DNA from: Bostrychus sinensis
Lineage: Eukaryota > Chordata > Actinopteri > Gobiiformes > Eleotridae
Assembly: GCA_020698575.1 (NCBI GenBank)
Contig: CM036239.1
Location: forward strand, 45,845,763-45,909,762
Reading direction: 5' to 3'
Length of the DNA stretch: 64,000 nt
Of the stretch, positions 51,446-62,146 are shown piece after piece (positions within the stretch are counted from its first letter, which is position 1; every line of letters begins with the position of its first letter). The notes below the pieces were generated by a model, which was given only the letters and a program-made list of their open reading frames with translations, was not told the DNA's origin and did no database searches. Position numbers and translations under genes: made by a program.

Positions 51446-54220
51446 CTGGTCTGGCTTCGGGACCCACCATCACCATACAATGACAAGCCGCGACCCAAAT
51501 ATAAAATATATTTCAACTTATCAAATTTATTGAATCTGAACATTGTTAAGTTTCACATAGAGATAGTACAATTATCACCATCTATCAGCAACACAAAACA
51601 AACATTTAAAGATAAATCAAGTAACTGGTGATGCTTGAGAGAAACTATTCCCTTCTAAATGAATTTAGCTGAATTTTAATTTAAAACCACAGCTCTTGGC
51701 TTCAGTAACCTCATTAACTTACTTTTTAAGAGACTCAATAGTGCTTTCATGCACAAACACAAAGTAAGAAGTCAAACAAGTGAAAAGACTTGAAAAGACA
51801 AATATGTAACTTTACCTGAACACATAACAATGACGTATAAAAACTCTCCAGTCTCTTATTCAAGCATCGCTCATTAGTCTGACATTACAAGCAGAGCATT
51901 TCAGTAACAGACTCAGGTAGTATTTTCATGCAAAACATATGTAATGAAAAAGTGCAATTGAGAACTATGTATACAAAAAACTTAAATAAAGTAGCTTTAG
52001 CTGAGAATCTTCACTATTACAATCAAGACTGCACCAGTAGTAGTTTTTACTCACAAACCAAAATTAATTAAACAAAAAATGCAATTAAAAAGGATTCAAG
52101 TATACAAAATTACCATTTCTTCTGATTACATTTACAGTAGGTAAATGCTGAAAGACATTGTACTTTGAAGAAAATTAAGCAGCACTCACTTCAACATTAG
52201 GTGTAACAATAACACTATAGACATTAATGGGAGAACTGGGCATGCTTTTTGTTTTTAACAAGAGTCTCAATGTCAGGATTTATAGTTGACAAAGCAACTC
52301 AGAGGTCATGCTTAATGTCCAGTCTGTTTCTGTATTTTGTCTTCAACTGAACTAGAGCTGAGAAGCCACATTCACAGAGATAGGTAGTGCTGAATGGTAG
52401 GAGGATTCTTACTGCTCGAGTGGCGAGGGAGGGATACTCGCTCATCACAGTGCTGCACCAGAACTGGGAAAGGCTTACCTCCGTGAATTTCTTTTTTAAT
52501 GTTCGGTCACACGACAGCTCCACGAGCTGACTTTCTTTGTTGCTAGGCAACATGACGCTTTCAATATTGATTCCAAAGGGGTCGCGTACCCAGTCGTCAC
52601 CCCTCGGTTTCTCGGGAAAGTAATCATTAAAACGCCCCAGAAGTTTATTTAGGTGTGCCGAGATCGTTTTCTTCATTTCATTTTTTCCTGCTCTGTCCAG
52701 TTGCTGTCGCTCATGACAGGCATTGGGGAACATGTCGAGTCGGTTGTTAGAAACATGGCTTGCCCACAAGGAGATTTTTATTTTGAAGGCATCGATTTTA
52801 TCACGTTGTTCAAGAATATTGTGCCCCCTTCCCTGCACTGATACATTTAATGTGTTTAATTGTTCAAATATATCAGCAAGGTAAGCAACATGCGCGAGCC
52901 AAACAGTGTTACCAAACATGTCTGCAAGAGGTGACTTATTCTGGGCAAGAAAGGCAGCGATTTCAGCTCGTAGTTCATAAAAACGGGACAGTACCTTTCC
53001 TCTGGAAAGCCAGCGTACCTCCGCATGATACAACACCTGTACGTACTCGCTACCAAGATCTTGGCACAGTTTTTGAAAACATCGGGTGTTCTTTGCACTC
53101 CATTTAATGTAGTTTACCACTTGAATCACATCTTTTAATGTTTCATGAAGCACGGGTACCATGTCCTTTGATGCCAGGGCTTCTCTATGCAAAAAGCAAT
53201 GGTTCCAAGTTGCATTCGGAGCTTTCTCCTGTATTCGCCTTACGACCCCCGAGTTTTTTCCTGTCATGGAGGCAGCGCCATCTGTTGTAATGCCGACACA
53301 CATGTCCCAGCTTAGGCTCTCTGAACTCAAATACATGTCCACGGAACTGAAAATGTCCTCTGCGGTTGTAGTAGTTGGTAGATCTCTTGTGCAAAGAAAT
53401 TGCTCGTCTAAGTCCCCGTCCCACACGTCTTACGTACACGAGTAAAACTGCCTTGTTTGTTATGTCTGTGGATTCGTCCATTTGTAGTGCGAAATGACCA
53501 CTTGCCTTCATTCGCGCTGTGGTCTGTCGTTTGATGTCATCTGCCATGTCCCCAATTTGCCTACTTACTGAGTCATTTGACAGCGGTATAGTTTTTAGTT
53601 TACCCGCGGCAGATTGATCCAACAGCTCTTTGACCATGTCTATTGCTGCGGGTAAAATTAGGTCCTCTGCAATGGTGTGGGGCTTCTTTAATTTCGCTAT
53701 ACGATGTGCCACCAAGTAAGATGCACGGAGAGCATGTTCTTGTTTCAAGCACGAAGAATTGAGACACTTTTGTGATGTCTTCAGGTCTTGTAGCCGTCTT
53801 CTGAAGTAATCAACAGGTTTATCTCTGAGAGAATTGTATTTTGTTTCCACATGCCGCTTCAGTTTTGACGGCTTCATGCTTTCACATGCCAGCACCTCGT
53901 TGCACATAACACACTGAGGTTTTTGTCCTCCTTTGTCCTCAATAAAATAAAATCCATACTTAATGTAGTCTGCGTCGTACCTGCGTTTTGCCATGCTGAA
54001 GAAAATGTAAACAAAGTTTGTAGGGTTTCTTCTGTAGCAAAAGGCAGACTCATCCGCCTCCTATTGTCCCATACTGCCACCTACTGTTAAGGCATATAGA
54101 TACAATAGGCAGTACTCCGTTGATTTTTTTTATTTTTTATTTTTTTTCTGGGGGCCCAGGCAAAGGCCCGCGACCCACTGGAATCGAACCCGCGACCCAC
54201 CCACCAGTTGAGAACCACTG
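51433..54220 (-). mobile_element. autonomous-type hAT transposon inserted in the BEL integrase, 8-bp target duplication
   Basis: Ends CAGTGGTTCTCAACTGGT and ACCAGTTGAGAACCACTG are perfect 18-bp inverted repeats. GTTTAGAT lies at 51425-51432 and 54221-54228. Length is 2788 bp. Because it interrupts the integrase frame exactly at the duplication, it is younger than the BEL insertion. Confidence 0.95.
52276..53994 (-). pseudogene. hAT transposase (BED-finger, ZBED5/SCAND3-like), two lesions
   Basis: The N-terminal frame (ATG at 53994) has a BED-type finger (CVMCNEVL, then the LKRHVETKY histidine pair) and the block FALQMDESTDITNKAVL. After a 1-nt frameshift near 53425 the frame 53426-52299 carries CVGITTDGAASMTGKNSG, HCFLHREALA, HAEVRWLSRGKVLSRFYELR and the dimerisation region LLPFSTTYLCECGFSALVQL. 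A TGA at 52301-52299 replaces what is usually an Arg in DLRVAL-type ends, and about 28 further codons follow to the natural stop. Apart from these two changes it appears full length. DDE-type residues are in the blocks named. It would bind the element ends and excise/reinsert it. Confidence 0.9.
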
Positions 54221-54228
54221 GTTTAGAT

Positions 54229-54760
54229 TGTCTGTTGTTAGGGGGCGGCTGTTCACTATTGCAGCTGCTTCATACAGGAAAGTTCTAAGTGAAGCATCAG
54301 TAAGCGGGCCTGGTGTGAGTGCGAGTGTTGCATCAAGAACATTTCTCACAGTCCGTATTTGTCACTCCCATACTCCACCTGCGTGACTAGCATGAGGTGT
54401 GTCTAGAACAAAATCACATTGCTTTTCTGCAAGGAAGTTTATCAGTTTGTCAGAATCAATTTCATCTAACGCTGCATTGAGTTCATTTCTGGCACCTACA
54501 AAATTAGTACCCTGATCACTTTTGATTTGTCTGACTGAGCCTCGCAAGGCAATAAAGCATCGCAGCCCGTTTATGAAAGCGTCCGTTGACAGGTCCTCTA
54601 ACATTTCTACATGAATGGCACGTGAATAGAAACATGTGAAAAGGAGGCCATACCTTTTATATTCCTTTCGTCCTTGTTTGGTCATGAATGGTCCAAAAAT
54701 GTCCATCCCACAGTATATGAAAGGTGGAGAACGTTCAATTCCTTCTGTGGGGAGAATCAT
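54229..54760 (-). pseudogene. BEL/Pao integrase catalytic core
   Basis: Reads YCGMDIFGPFMTKQGRKEYK (first catalytic Asp), IKSDQGTNFVGARNEL (second Asp) and ASHAGGVWE (Glu), completing DDE. A TGA follows the Glu at 54364-54362 and the frame continues as LDATLALTPGPLTDASLRTF to the hAT insertion. A frameshift near 54757 separates it from the upstream ORF. Confidence 0.9.
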
Positions 54761-56340
54761 TCAATCATTTTTTGTCCTTCCACAGGTCTTCTTATTCTCC
54801 AACAAAACACACACTGACGAATATAGGATGCAACTGTTTGGCTTAATCTGGGGATCCAATAGCCACTGGATCTTATCTCATTCATTATGAAGCCCTTACC
54901 TTGATGATTAACCTTTTCATGGCAGTGTTTAATTATCAGTTTTGTGATGTGATGTTCTCTGGGAATGACTGTTGGATGTTTGAATGGGTTAGGAAGAGAT
55001 GAGTGAAGCAGTCTTCCTCCCACCTTGAGCACACTGCCCTTGTCCAAGAAAATATCCAGATTGTGCATTTTGTTTTTTGGTAGTAGTTTACCTTTGCTTA
55101 ATGTCTTTATCTCATCTTGATATATTTGTCCTTGTAAATCTTTAATGATCACAAGTTCTGCCCTTTGTCTTTCACTTACAGTGGTGAGTGAGTTTGATTT
55201 GTCTTTGAGTAGACGTCTCCTGAGACGTGCTACAGCGCTTACTCCACTGGACCAGGACGAGAACTTGGTAAGACGGTCACTAAGGCTTGCATGTTCTACA
55301 GTTTGTGCGTGTAGTATCTGGACCTTTCTCACCTCTGGATCTCCCACTGGAAGTTCTATAGTCTCTTTAGCTGGAAAACGCATTTCCTTTTCCCACAAGA
55401 ATCCTGGACCTGTAAACCAATTGGATGACAGCAGTTCATTTACTGTTGTGCCCCTAGATGCCATGTCAGCGGGGTTTTCACTAGTGGGGACATAAAACCA
55501 TTGCTGAGGTTTTGTATTATTGCGGATTTTCTGCACTCTGTTAGCAACGAATGTGTGGAAGCGTCTTGCTTCGTTATTTATGTATCCCAATGTGACCTTT
55601 GAGTCTGTCCAAAAGAACTCCTCCACACTCTCATAGAGTAGCTCTTCCCTTAGCATGTTGTTCACAGTGACTGACACTGCAGCTGCGGTCAGTTCTAACC
55701 TTGGGATCGTGGTGACCTTTGTCGGAGAGACGCGCGCTTTGCCTCTGATAAAGACACAGTGAATGTCTTTGTTTTTGTTAATCAGTCTAAGATAAGAACA
55801 CTGTCCATAACCAGTGGTGCTTGCATCAGAGAAGTGATGCAATTCCCTTTTCACCACATCTCCAAACTTGGTAGGCACATAACATCTGGCTATTTGTAAT
55901 TTTTTCAGATTGGCAAGATCTCTTTTCCAACACTCCCACTGTGGTCTGAGATGTTCAGGTAACGGGTCATCCCAGCCAGTTCCTTGACGACACATTTCTT
56001 GGAAAATTCTTTTGCCATTGAGCACATAGGGAGCTACAAATCCCAGGGGATCATATATTGCTGCGACTGTAGACAATATTCCGCGCCGGGTAGAGGGTTG
56101 GTCCTTTAGAGTGATGTTGAATGTGAAGCAATCCTTCTCTATGTCCCAATGAATGCCTAGTGCTCTCTCTGTTTGTGTCTCACTGAATGTTAGGTCTTTT
56201 GTTTTAGTGTCTGTTGCATGTTCTGATGTTGGGATACTGTTTAGAACAACATTGTTGTTGGATACAAACTTGTGTAACCTTAGTCCACCCTTAGCACATA
56301 GTTCACGTGCCTCTTGTGCCAGTCGTATGCAGTCTTTCAC
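54757..56340 (-). pseudogene. BEL/Pao RT end, RNase H and integrase zinc-binding region
   Basis: An open 527-codon frame. It starts just after the YVDD RT active site (read FYVDDGVTS upstream of 56340). RNase H residues are visible in HHFSDAS, IPRLELTAA, WTDSKVTLGY and ENPADMASRG. The integrase HHCC finger is HCHEKVNHQGKGF ... RQCVFC. This is the longest undamaged part of the element. Confidence 0.92.
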
Positions 56341-57166
56341 TGTCTCTACACTCGTAACTCCATCATCAACATAGAAGTCTCTGGATATAAACTGTGAGCC
56401 TACAGGATATGCAAGGCTGTTCTCTTTGGCCAGATGTTTGAGTCCTTAGTTCGCGCAACCTGGCGCCAAAGAGATGTACAGTCATCCTGTACGCTTGAGG
56501 CAGTGTGTTTATGTCTCCATCTTTCCACTATAGGAACCGTAAGTAGTTGCGATCATTCTCTTGAACCTGGAACTGGTGAAACATTTTTTCAACGTCACAC
56601 ATTAGGGCTATTTGATGCTGTCGGAAGCGTACAAGAACACCAGTTAGGTTGTTGATCATGTCAGGACCATTTAGAAGGTGCTCATTAAGACAGGTACCTT
56701 TATGTTTGGCTGAGCAATCGAATACCACACGCAGCCTGTCAGGTTTCTTTGGGTGGTAGATGCCGTGGTGCGGTATATACCATGTCTCACCAGGAAGTCC
56801 ATCATCTTCAATTTCCTCTGCATCACCTCTTTTAATGATGTCATTCATGTATTTGATGTAATCATCCTTGTATTTTTCATCTCGCACAAATTTCCTTTTG
56901 AGCTGATTAAGTCTGCTCTCCGCAAGTTGTCTGTTGTCTGGCATTTGTGGCCTTTCTTTAAACGGCAACGGCATTTCATAATGTCCATGCTCGTTTTTTC
57001 TTATGCTTTCCTTAAGTTTTTCAAGGAATGCTAGATCCTCCTGAGATACAGTTTTTTCACTTCTGTCAGTCTCTTTGAAGTCACTTTCCGAAGCACGGAT
57101 TGCGTCTGTGGGAGTGAATGGAGGGATTTCTTTTACGGTTACACGATGACAGAGGCTGCTTGTCAT
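56341..57166 (-). pseudogene. BEL/Pao reverse transcriptase N-terminal half
   Basis: Contains WYIPHHGIYHPKKPDRLRVV, FDCSAKHKGTCLNEHLL, LMCDVEKMFHQFQV (first catalytic Asp) and YLRFL, followed by a TAG at 56530-56528 in place of Trp. Near 56450 a short deletion with a frame change removes the residues before CANxGLK. Both lesions inactivate the protein. Confidence 0.88.
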
Positions 57167-57210
57167 ATCTGTTTCATTGCAAGGTACTGAATTACCAACT
57201 ATACTCCATC

Positions 57211-58464
57211 CTAAATCTGGATAGCATAAGGCTCCTCATCCTTGCCAAGGATTACCTGCCTGGGTGCTAGTGCTCTAGGACAAGTGTAACCTATGAGAAG
57301 ACTTACTTCACAACTCAGGAGTGGTGGGACTTCATCTACAATGAGCAGCAGATGACTCCACAGTTTGGCTGTTTCACAGGTTGGTATATGTTCTCTGTTT
57401 GCCGGTATATAGTCTTTTGTGTATGCAGTAGGGAGTTTTATTACTGTTCCTGAATTATAGCCTCTGACAAGGAGACCGGACACCTTTCCACTGCTTACAA
57501 CTGTGTTCTTTCCCATCATGGTAGTCAATTTTAGCTTTACAGGGCAAACATCTGCTTGCAGTTCATGACTTACATCCTGATCAATAAAGACTGTGTCACT
57601 CTGAGTGTCTAATAATGCATAGACAAGTTTTTCTTTATGCGGATTTATAGCTGATGACACCCACACTGGTACTATCATTGAGGTGCTGACAGTTTTTCCA
57701 TTTCTGGCAACATGAAGGGACATTGCAGTTGCAGTTTCAGGTGAGTTACTTTGAGTTGCATTGTCCATACTCACATGTCCTTCCCTTTTCAGATCCTTGC
57801 CGTAGTTTTCATCATGAAGACAGGTTGGGTGTCTTTTTGTGCAAGTGTCACAAGTGTGGCGGCGTTTGCAGTCCTTAGCACTGTGTCCTTGTTTTAAACA
57901 GCCATAACAAAGTTTATTATCTCTAACATACTTCTTTCTGTTTTCTAGAGACATTTCCATGAAATTTGGGCACTTCTGTAGTTGATGTGGGTCTTGGCAA
58001 AGCATGCATGTAGATCCACTATGTGTTTTAGTCGTTCGTTTGTTACTTTGTTCACTTGTTTTTGTGTTGAATACACTTGCCTTGTTCCTTTTGATTTCTT
58101 TGAGATGTCTTTTATCATTGTTCTTTTCTGTGTTACGAACTGCATTGATGGAGGTGACTGGGTTGCATGCAACTTCTGCCTCCAGCGATAAGAAGGAGGC
58201 AAAATCACTGAAGCTGGGAAATTCTTCACCATCCATGAGTGTCATTGTGACATGCCTGTTCCATCTGACAGCTATCCAGTTCGGGAGTTTATGTAGCAGT
58301 TTTCGATTTTCTTCGCAGTCGTTCAGTATTTGTAATCCTTTTACATGAGGCATAGCAAGCATGCATGCATTTATAAAGTCCGCAAAGTTCCTTAGTCCTT
58401 CAGCATCTCTGGATTGTATTTTTGGCCAATTCGATAGCTTCTCTCTAAATGCCTTTTGAATCAC
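57211..58464 (-). pseudogene. BEL/Pao gag C-terminus with zinc knuckle and aspartic protease
   Basis: The gag part reads AFREKLSNWPKIQSRDAEGL and a CCHC-type knuckle CYGCLKQGHSAKDC. The protease follows with YALLDTQSDTVFIDQD, where DTQSD takes the place of the retroviral DTGSG-type motif, as in BEL elements. A frameshift at about 57211 precedes the RT region. Confidence 0.9.
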
Positions 58465-58644
58465 AAATGCCTGGCCATATCTTTGGTTAAGTTTTTCCCA
58501 GGCGTCTCAATATGCCTCTTCATCATTTCTGTAGAAAGTTCCCTCAAGGCATTTAAGAGCTGGGCCACATACATACCTTTTTAGATAATACAGTTTATCT
58601 GCTGCAGAGATGCCCTTTTGTTCAATCAGCGACATGAAGGTAGA

Positions 58645-59585
58645 TTACCATTCAATAAATTGTATTGGCTCTCCACTGAATACTGTTGGCTCTGATGTGG
58701 GAAGTCTATTCATCCTTATGCTGTCTTGGACAGCCTGTGCGAGTTGAGCGACACTAGATGATTCTGATAACATGAGTATTGGTGCAGAAGGCTTAGATTC
58801 ATAATCTGGGCTCACCTGATCATTTTTGACTGGCTGAACATCACCCAGCTGTAGTAGTTCTCTGTTATATGTATTTAACCTGGCTCTTGCTGCTTCCACC
58901 TCCTTCTCAGCTCGCAGGCGTTCTAGCTCTGAAGTTTGAACTTCCATTTCTTTCTTGTGTTCTTCTTCTAGAGCCTTTATCCTTTCTTTCTGCTTTTGTT
59001 CCTCTTGTACAATCTTGTATTCAGCCTCTTTTGCTGCTAGTTCTGCTGCGGCATCAGCTCGTTTTGAAGTAAGGTATGAAGCAGAGGAATGTTGGGTGTG
59101 ATTTGATGTTGCAGCAGTGGAACCACATATAGATAGAGCATAGTCACGTTCTAATAGTTCACAAAGACGATTTCTTTCATGCTCTGCATCAAAATCTTCA
59201 TTTATAGCAGTTAATCTCTCCAGAATTATTTTTATGATGTCATGAGTCACTGCTTCGCATGCATCAACCTTTCTTCTTAAAACAGATGATGGTGCCATTG
59301 TGTTTCTTATTTCTGCGTAGAGTTTTACGATCTCATCTTTTTTTTTTGCTCTAGTATGTCAGCGAGATTTGACATGTGTGTTTCTGTAATATCTGACTTT
59401 AAATTTTCTCTTGTCTCATGTGCATGCACTTTCCACTGTTCGTATAGAGTCAATAGTCTTTTTTCCTTTTTACTCATTTCTTCCCTTTGATAAGTTATCA
59501 TCTTTTCTGTTGGTACTTTAACTCTTTCAGAACGTCTTGGCATAGCTAACATACTTTGGGCTTTACTTTGTAGCTCATTTAACAT
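58645..59585 (-). pseudogene. BEL/Pao gag N-terminal region
   Basis: Two frames: 59585-59325 (MPRRSERVKVPTEKM, then a Glu/Lys-rich coiled-coil stretch) and 59298-58645 (long Glu/Lys/Ala coiled coil, then FSGEPIQFIEW). A TAA ends the latter at 58647-58645, and a TGA at about 58508-58506 interrupts the bridge to the next ORF. The break between the first two frames is a shift at a poly-T/A run near 59335. Confidence 0.8.
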
Positions 59586-59865
59586 TTGCTCTTTATATCT
59601 GATGGTCTACGTTATGTCTTGGCTTTTATTCTCACTTTCATTTTGAAGCGAGGCTTTTAAGGCCATAATTTTCTTTTGTACACTAGTAATCTGGTCATTA
59701 ATGTCCGTTAGACTTACGGATGAAGCCCGTGAATCCTCCATTTTTATTCCTTATTCCTTTATCCGTTCGATTTTCTGACCAACTTCTGCCATCTGCTGGG
59801 CGTGGTGCGTACCGTGACACCTTGAGACCACGTTGCGTAGCATGTGGCAGCGGTCAAGCTCTTAC

Positions 59866-60324
59866 TGTAGCTTCCAGTCGAATTGAGAAGGCCAGAACTG
59901 ATGGTTAAATGACGTTTTATTGAAGCCGTCCATGGTCATAAACCAACGTAAGAGCTGGGCAAACACAAAATAATAATTAATTTCCCCTAACTCATACATT
60001 AGCATAACTCTTTACTCTTTAGCCTAACCACAATAACATTACATCAAATATGTATATTAAGTCACTCCAGGATATTCTTGAAACATAAGTATGTTAACCA
60101 ACCTTGTTCTCCTATCGACTGTCGCCAAATTGATTAGTCTTTTTTAACTTTTTTCCGTTCATTACCGTTGCTTTTTGCTACGTCTTTGCGTATATTCAAG
60201 TATACTTTAATGTACACACGCTTAAGCTCTTTTTACAATAAGACTTCCGCTTACAAAGGAAGCCACCAAAATAAAAGCATTACCCTTATGAATTAGAGTT
60301 AACTTGACTTCGTTGTCCTTTACA
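59866..60324 (-). repeat. BEL/Pao 5' LTR
   Basis: 459 bp, three substitutions from the 3' LTR. It should hold the element's promoter, directed away from rbm17 on the minus strand. Confidence 0.95.
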
Positions 60325-60424
60325 TGTATTATTATGTAGATTAAATAAAATTTTGGCTCATAATTTTGTATGGTCTTTATTTTTATTTATGTATTATTAT
60401 GTAGATTAAATAAAATTTTGTCTG
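60325..60424. repeat. 68-bp tandem duplication at the BEL insertion site
   Basis: TGGCTCATAATTTTGTATGG plus the following TTATTTTTATTTATGTATT and GTAGATTAAATAAAATTTT occur as a unit on the right flank (60325-60424), and the first part also just left of the LTR (50313-50354). The pre-insertion site was therefore two tandem units, the element having entered the first. Confidence 0.75.
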
Positions 60425-60454
60425 TCAATTAAAAAATAGAATTAACTTTATCCT

Positions 60455-60630
60455 ACAATCACAAGATGGCCGCCGGATTTTCCACCGAAGCGGTCCACTC
60501 TAGTGTTCTATTCCATCTCTACGGTGTTGTGCATCGCCTCACTTCCGCCGACCACAGAAAGGAGCTGTATCAAATGTGTAGTAGAGCTTTTAGCTTTTTT
60601 AGAGCGCCCCGTGCACTATTTCTAAACTCG
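60455..60630 (+). promoter_or_regulatory. rbm17: rbm17 core promoter and probable non-coding first exon
   Basis: CpG-bearing sequence with a YY1-type motif AAGATGGCCGCC at 60463-60474 and an ETS-type CACTTCCGCC at 60540-60549, no TATA box, typical of housekeeping promoters. A donor CTCG|GTAAGC at 60631 suggests a 5' UTR exon ending at 60630, spliced to an acceptor near 62000 (TTTCTTTTTAAAG). Start site and exon are inferred. Confidence 0.55.
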
Positions 60631-62023
60631 GTAAGCTAAAAGACTAAATATTGTTTGCATTTTAAAACGTCTGTGTGCGCTAAACGACTGAGCTGTCTGG
60701 TTAGCGTCATTCACACACATATGCTAACGTTACCTTTTGCTAATAGCTTATTCTGCTGCTAACATTTATTGGCATTTGGGGTTTATATGTTGTTGTTTTT
60801 TTGTTTTTGTTTTTTTTACTGTTTATACGCCGCGTGGTATTTAATCACATTTACCAATACTTTTTTAATAACCTTAACTGCAGAGAAAAGTGTGTTTAGT
60901 GGCGTTCTAGTATACATCATTTGGATAAACATAACTATTAACTTACACAATATTCAGTGTATGCTCATGATTTTTGGCCAGATCTTTGGTTTGAGTCAGC
61001 TGTTCTCATATAGAATTCATACCTTGCATTCTTTCTTAAACATATTCACACCTCAAATGATCTTGAACACTTAAAACACTCAGTAAACAGTTCAATACTT
61101 TCAGACCTAGACATACTTTATTGAACCACTAGGCAAATTAATAATGCATCAACTAAGTGTGTTTACTGGGTGTTTTCAGTCTTAACACAGCAAAATGCAG
61201 TTAACATAACAAATGCATACATGTAAACAGCAGGTTTTCAGTATCAAATGTTCCATATAAATTAGAGCCACAAGAATATTCAGTAATCATACCAGATGAT
61301 GCCATGTATCTATGCATTAAATCCCGCTGTAGCTCACCGAGAAACATTTCTCAAGCTTTTTGGATAGTTTCCTTGTGGGGGTTCTTTGTCTCATGCATTG
61401 GTATAAACATCTAGTGTAGGCAGAATTAATCAGTAATTCCCACTGTAGTAATAATGGTATTCAATAGGTTGTGTTCACATTCTAGAATTTGATGATGTCA
61501 AAAACTTAGATAGAAGGCAGGGGCTACTATTATTGTATGGGTTAGCGACTATTTTTAAAAGAAATATCTGAACAGAAAATCCACAAATATTGAACCTAAT
61601 CATATTTTGTCAGGGACTGGGTTTACAACTTCACTATATTAATCTTGTGGCTTGATGTCCTGTCTACTGACAACAAACACGCCTGTGTGTTTGAATATTG
61701 TCACCTCTCTCTGATGCTATTCTGAAAAAATTATTTCATCTTAGATAATTTATATAAACAGGGGAGATGTTAAACTGTGTGCCAGTGTTAATTTCATGTC
61801 TATAGGCCCAGAAATTGCAGAGATATTAACGATAAACCAGGTCAAGGCATCTGCATTTTGATTCTTTAGCAGCAGATTCTACCATAGAACTCTTAACTTC
61901 CCTGTTATGACATCACTTGAACGCAACCTATAAAACAATAATAAAACAATAATATTACTTAACTGTGAACAAGTTAGTGAAATGTATTTCTTTTTAAAGA
62001 GGTACAAAGACTGACAGGCCACA
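60631..62023 (+). other. rbm17 first intron (5' UTR intron)
   Basis: AT-rich, no repeat or ORF of note recognised. Confidence 0.5.
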
Positions 62024-62146
62024 ATGTCGCTGTATGACGACCTTGGTGTCGGAGCCAGTGACACCAAAACTGAAGGATGGTCCAAGAACTTTAAACTCCT
62101 ACAATCCCAGCTCAAAGTGAAGAAAGCTGCGCTGACACAAGCCAAG
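62024..62146 (+). CDS. rbm17: rbm17 coding exon 1
   Basis: 41 codons from ATG (context CCACAATGT) to the donor GTGAGT. Confidence 0.95.

Larger units (their letters stand above)
50355..60324 (-). mobile_element. complete BEL/Pao LTR retrotransposon, split by a hAT transposon
   Basis: Two 459-bp LTRs in direct orientation, each starting TGTA...and ending ...TACA, are flanked by the 5-bp duplication TGTAT (50350-50354 and 60325-60329). The coding order on the minus strand is gag, aspartic protease, RT, RNase H, integrase, as in BEL/Pao. No envelope ORF was seen. Excluding the 2.8-kb hAT insert the element is about 7.2 kb. The LTRs differ at only 3 of 459 positions, yet the coding part has at least seven disabling lesions. 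It lies between il15ra and rbm17 and opens up what was otherwise a short divergent intergenic region. Confidence 0.95.

Noticed and set aside
51433..54220. A domesticated ZBED5/SCAND3-like host gene
   Set aside because: Terminal inverted repeats, an 8-bp duplication and the position inside another transposon show a mobile element; the frame is also broken.
50355..60324. An endogenous retrovirus
   Set aside because: Domain order, DTQSD protease motif, YVDD RT, 5-bp duplication and lack of an envelope ORF fit BEL/Pao, not a retrovirus.
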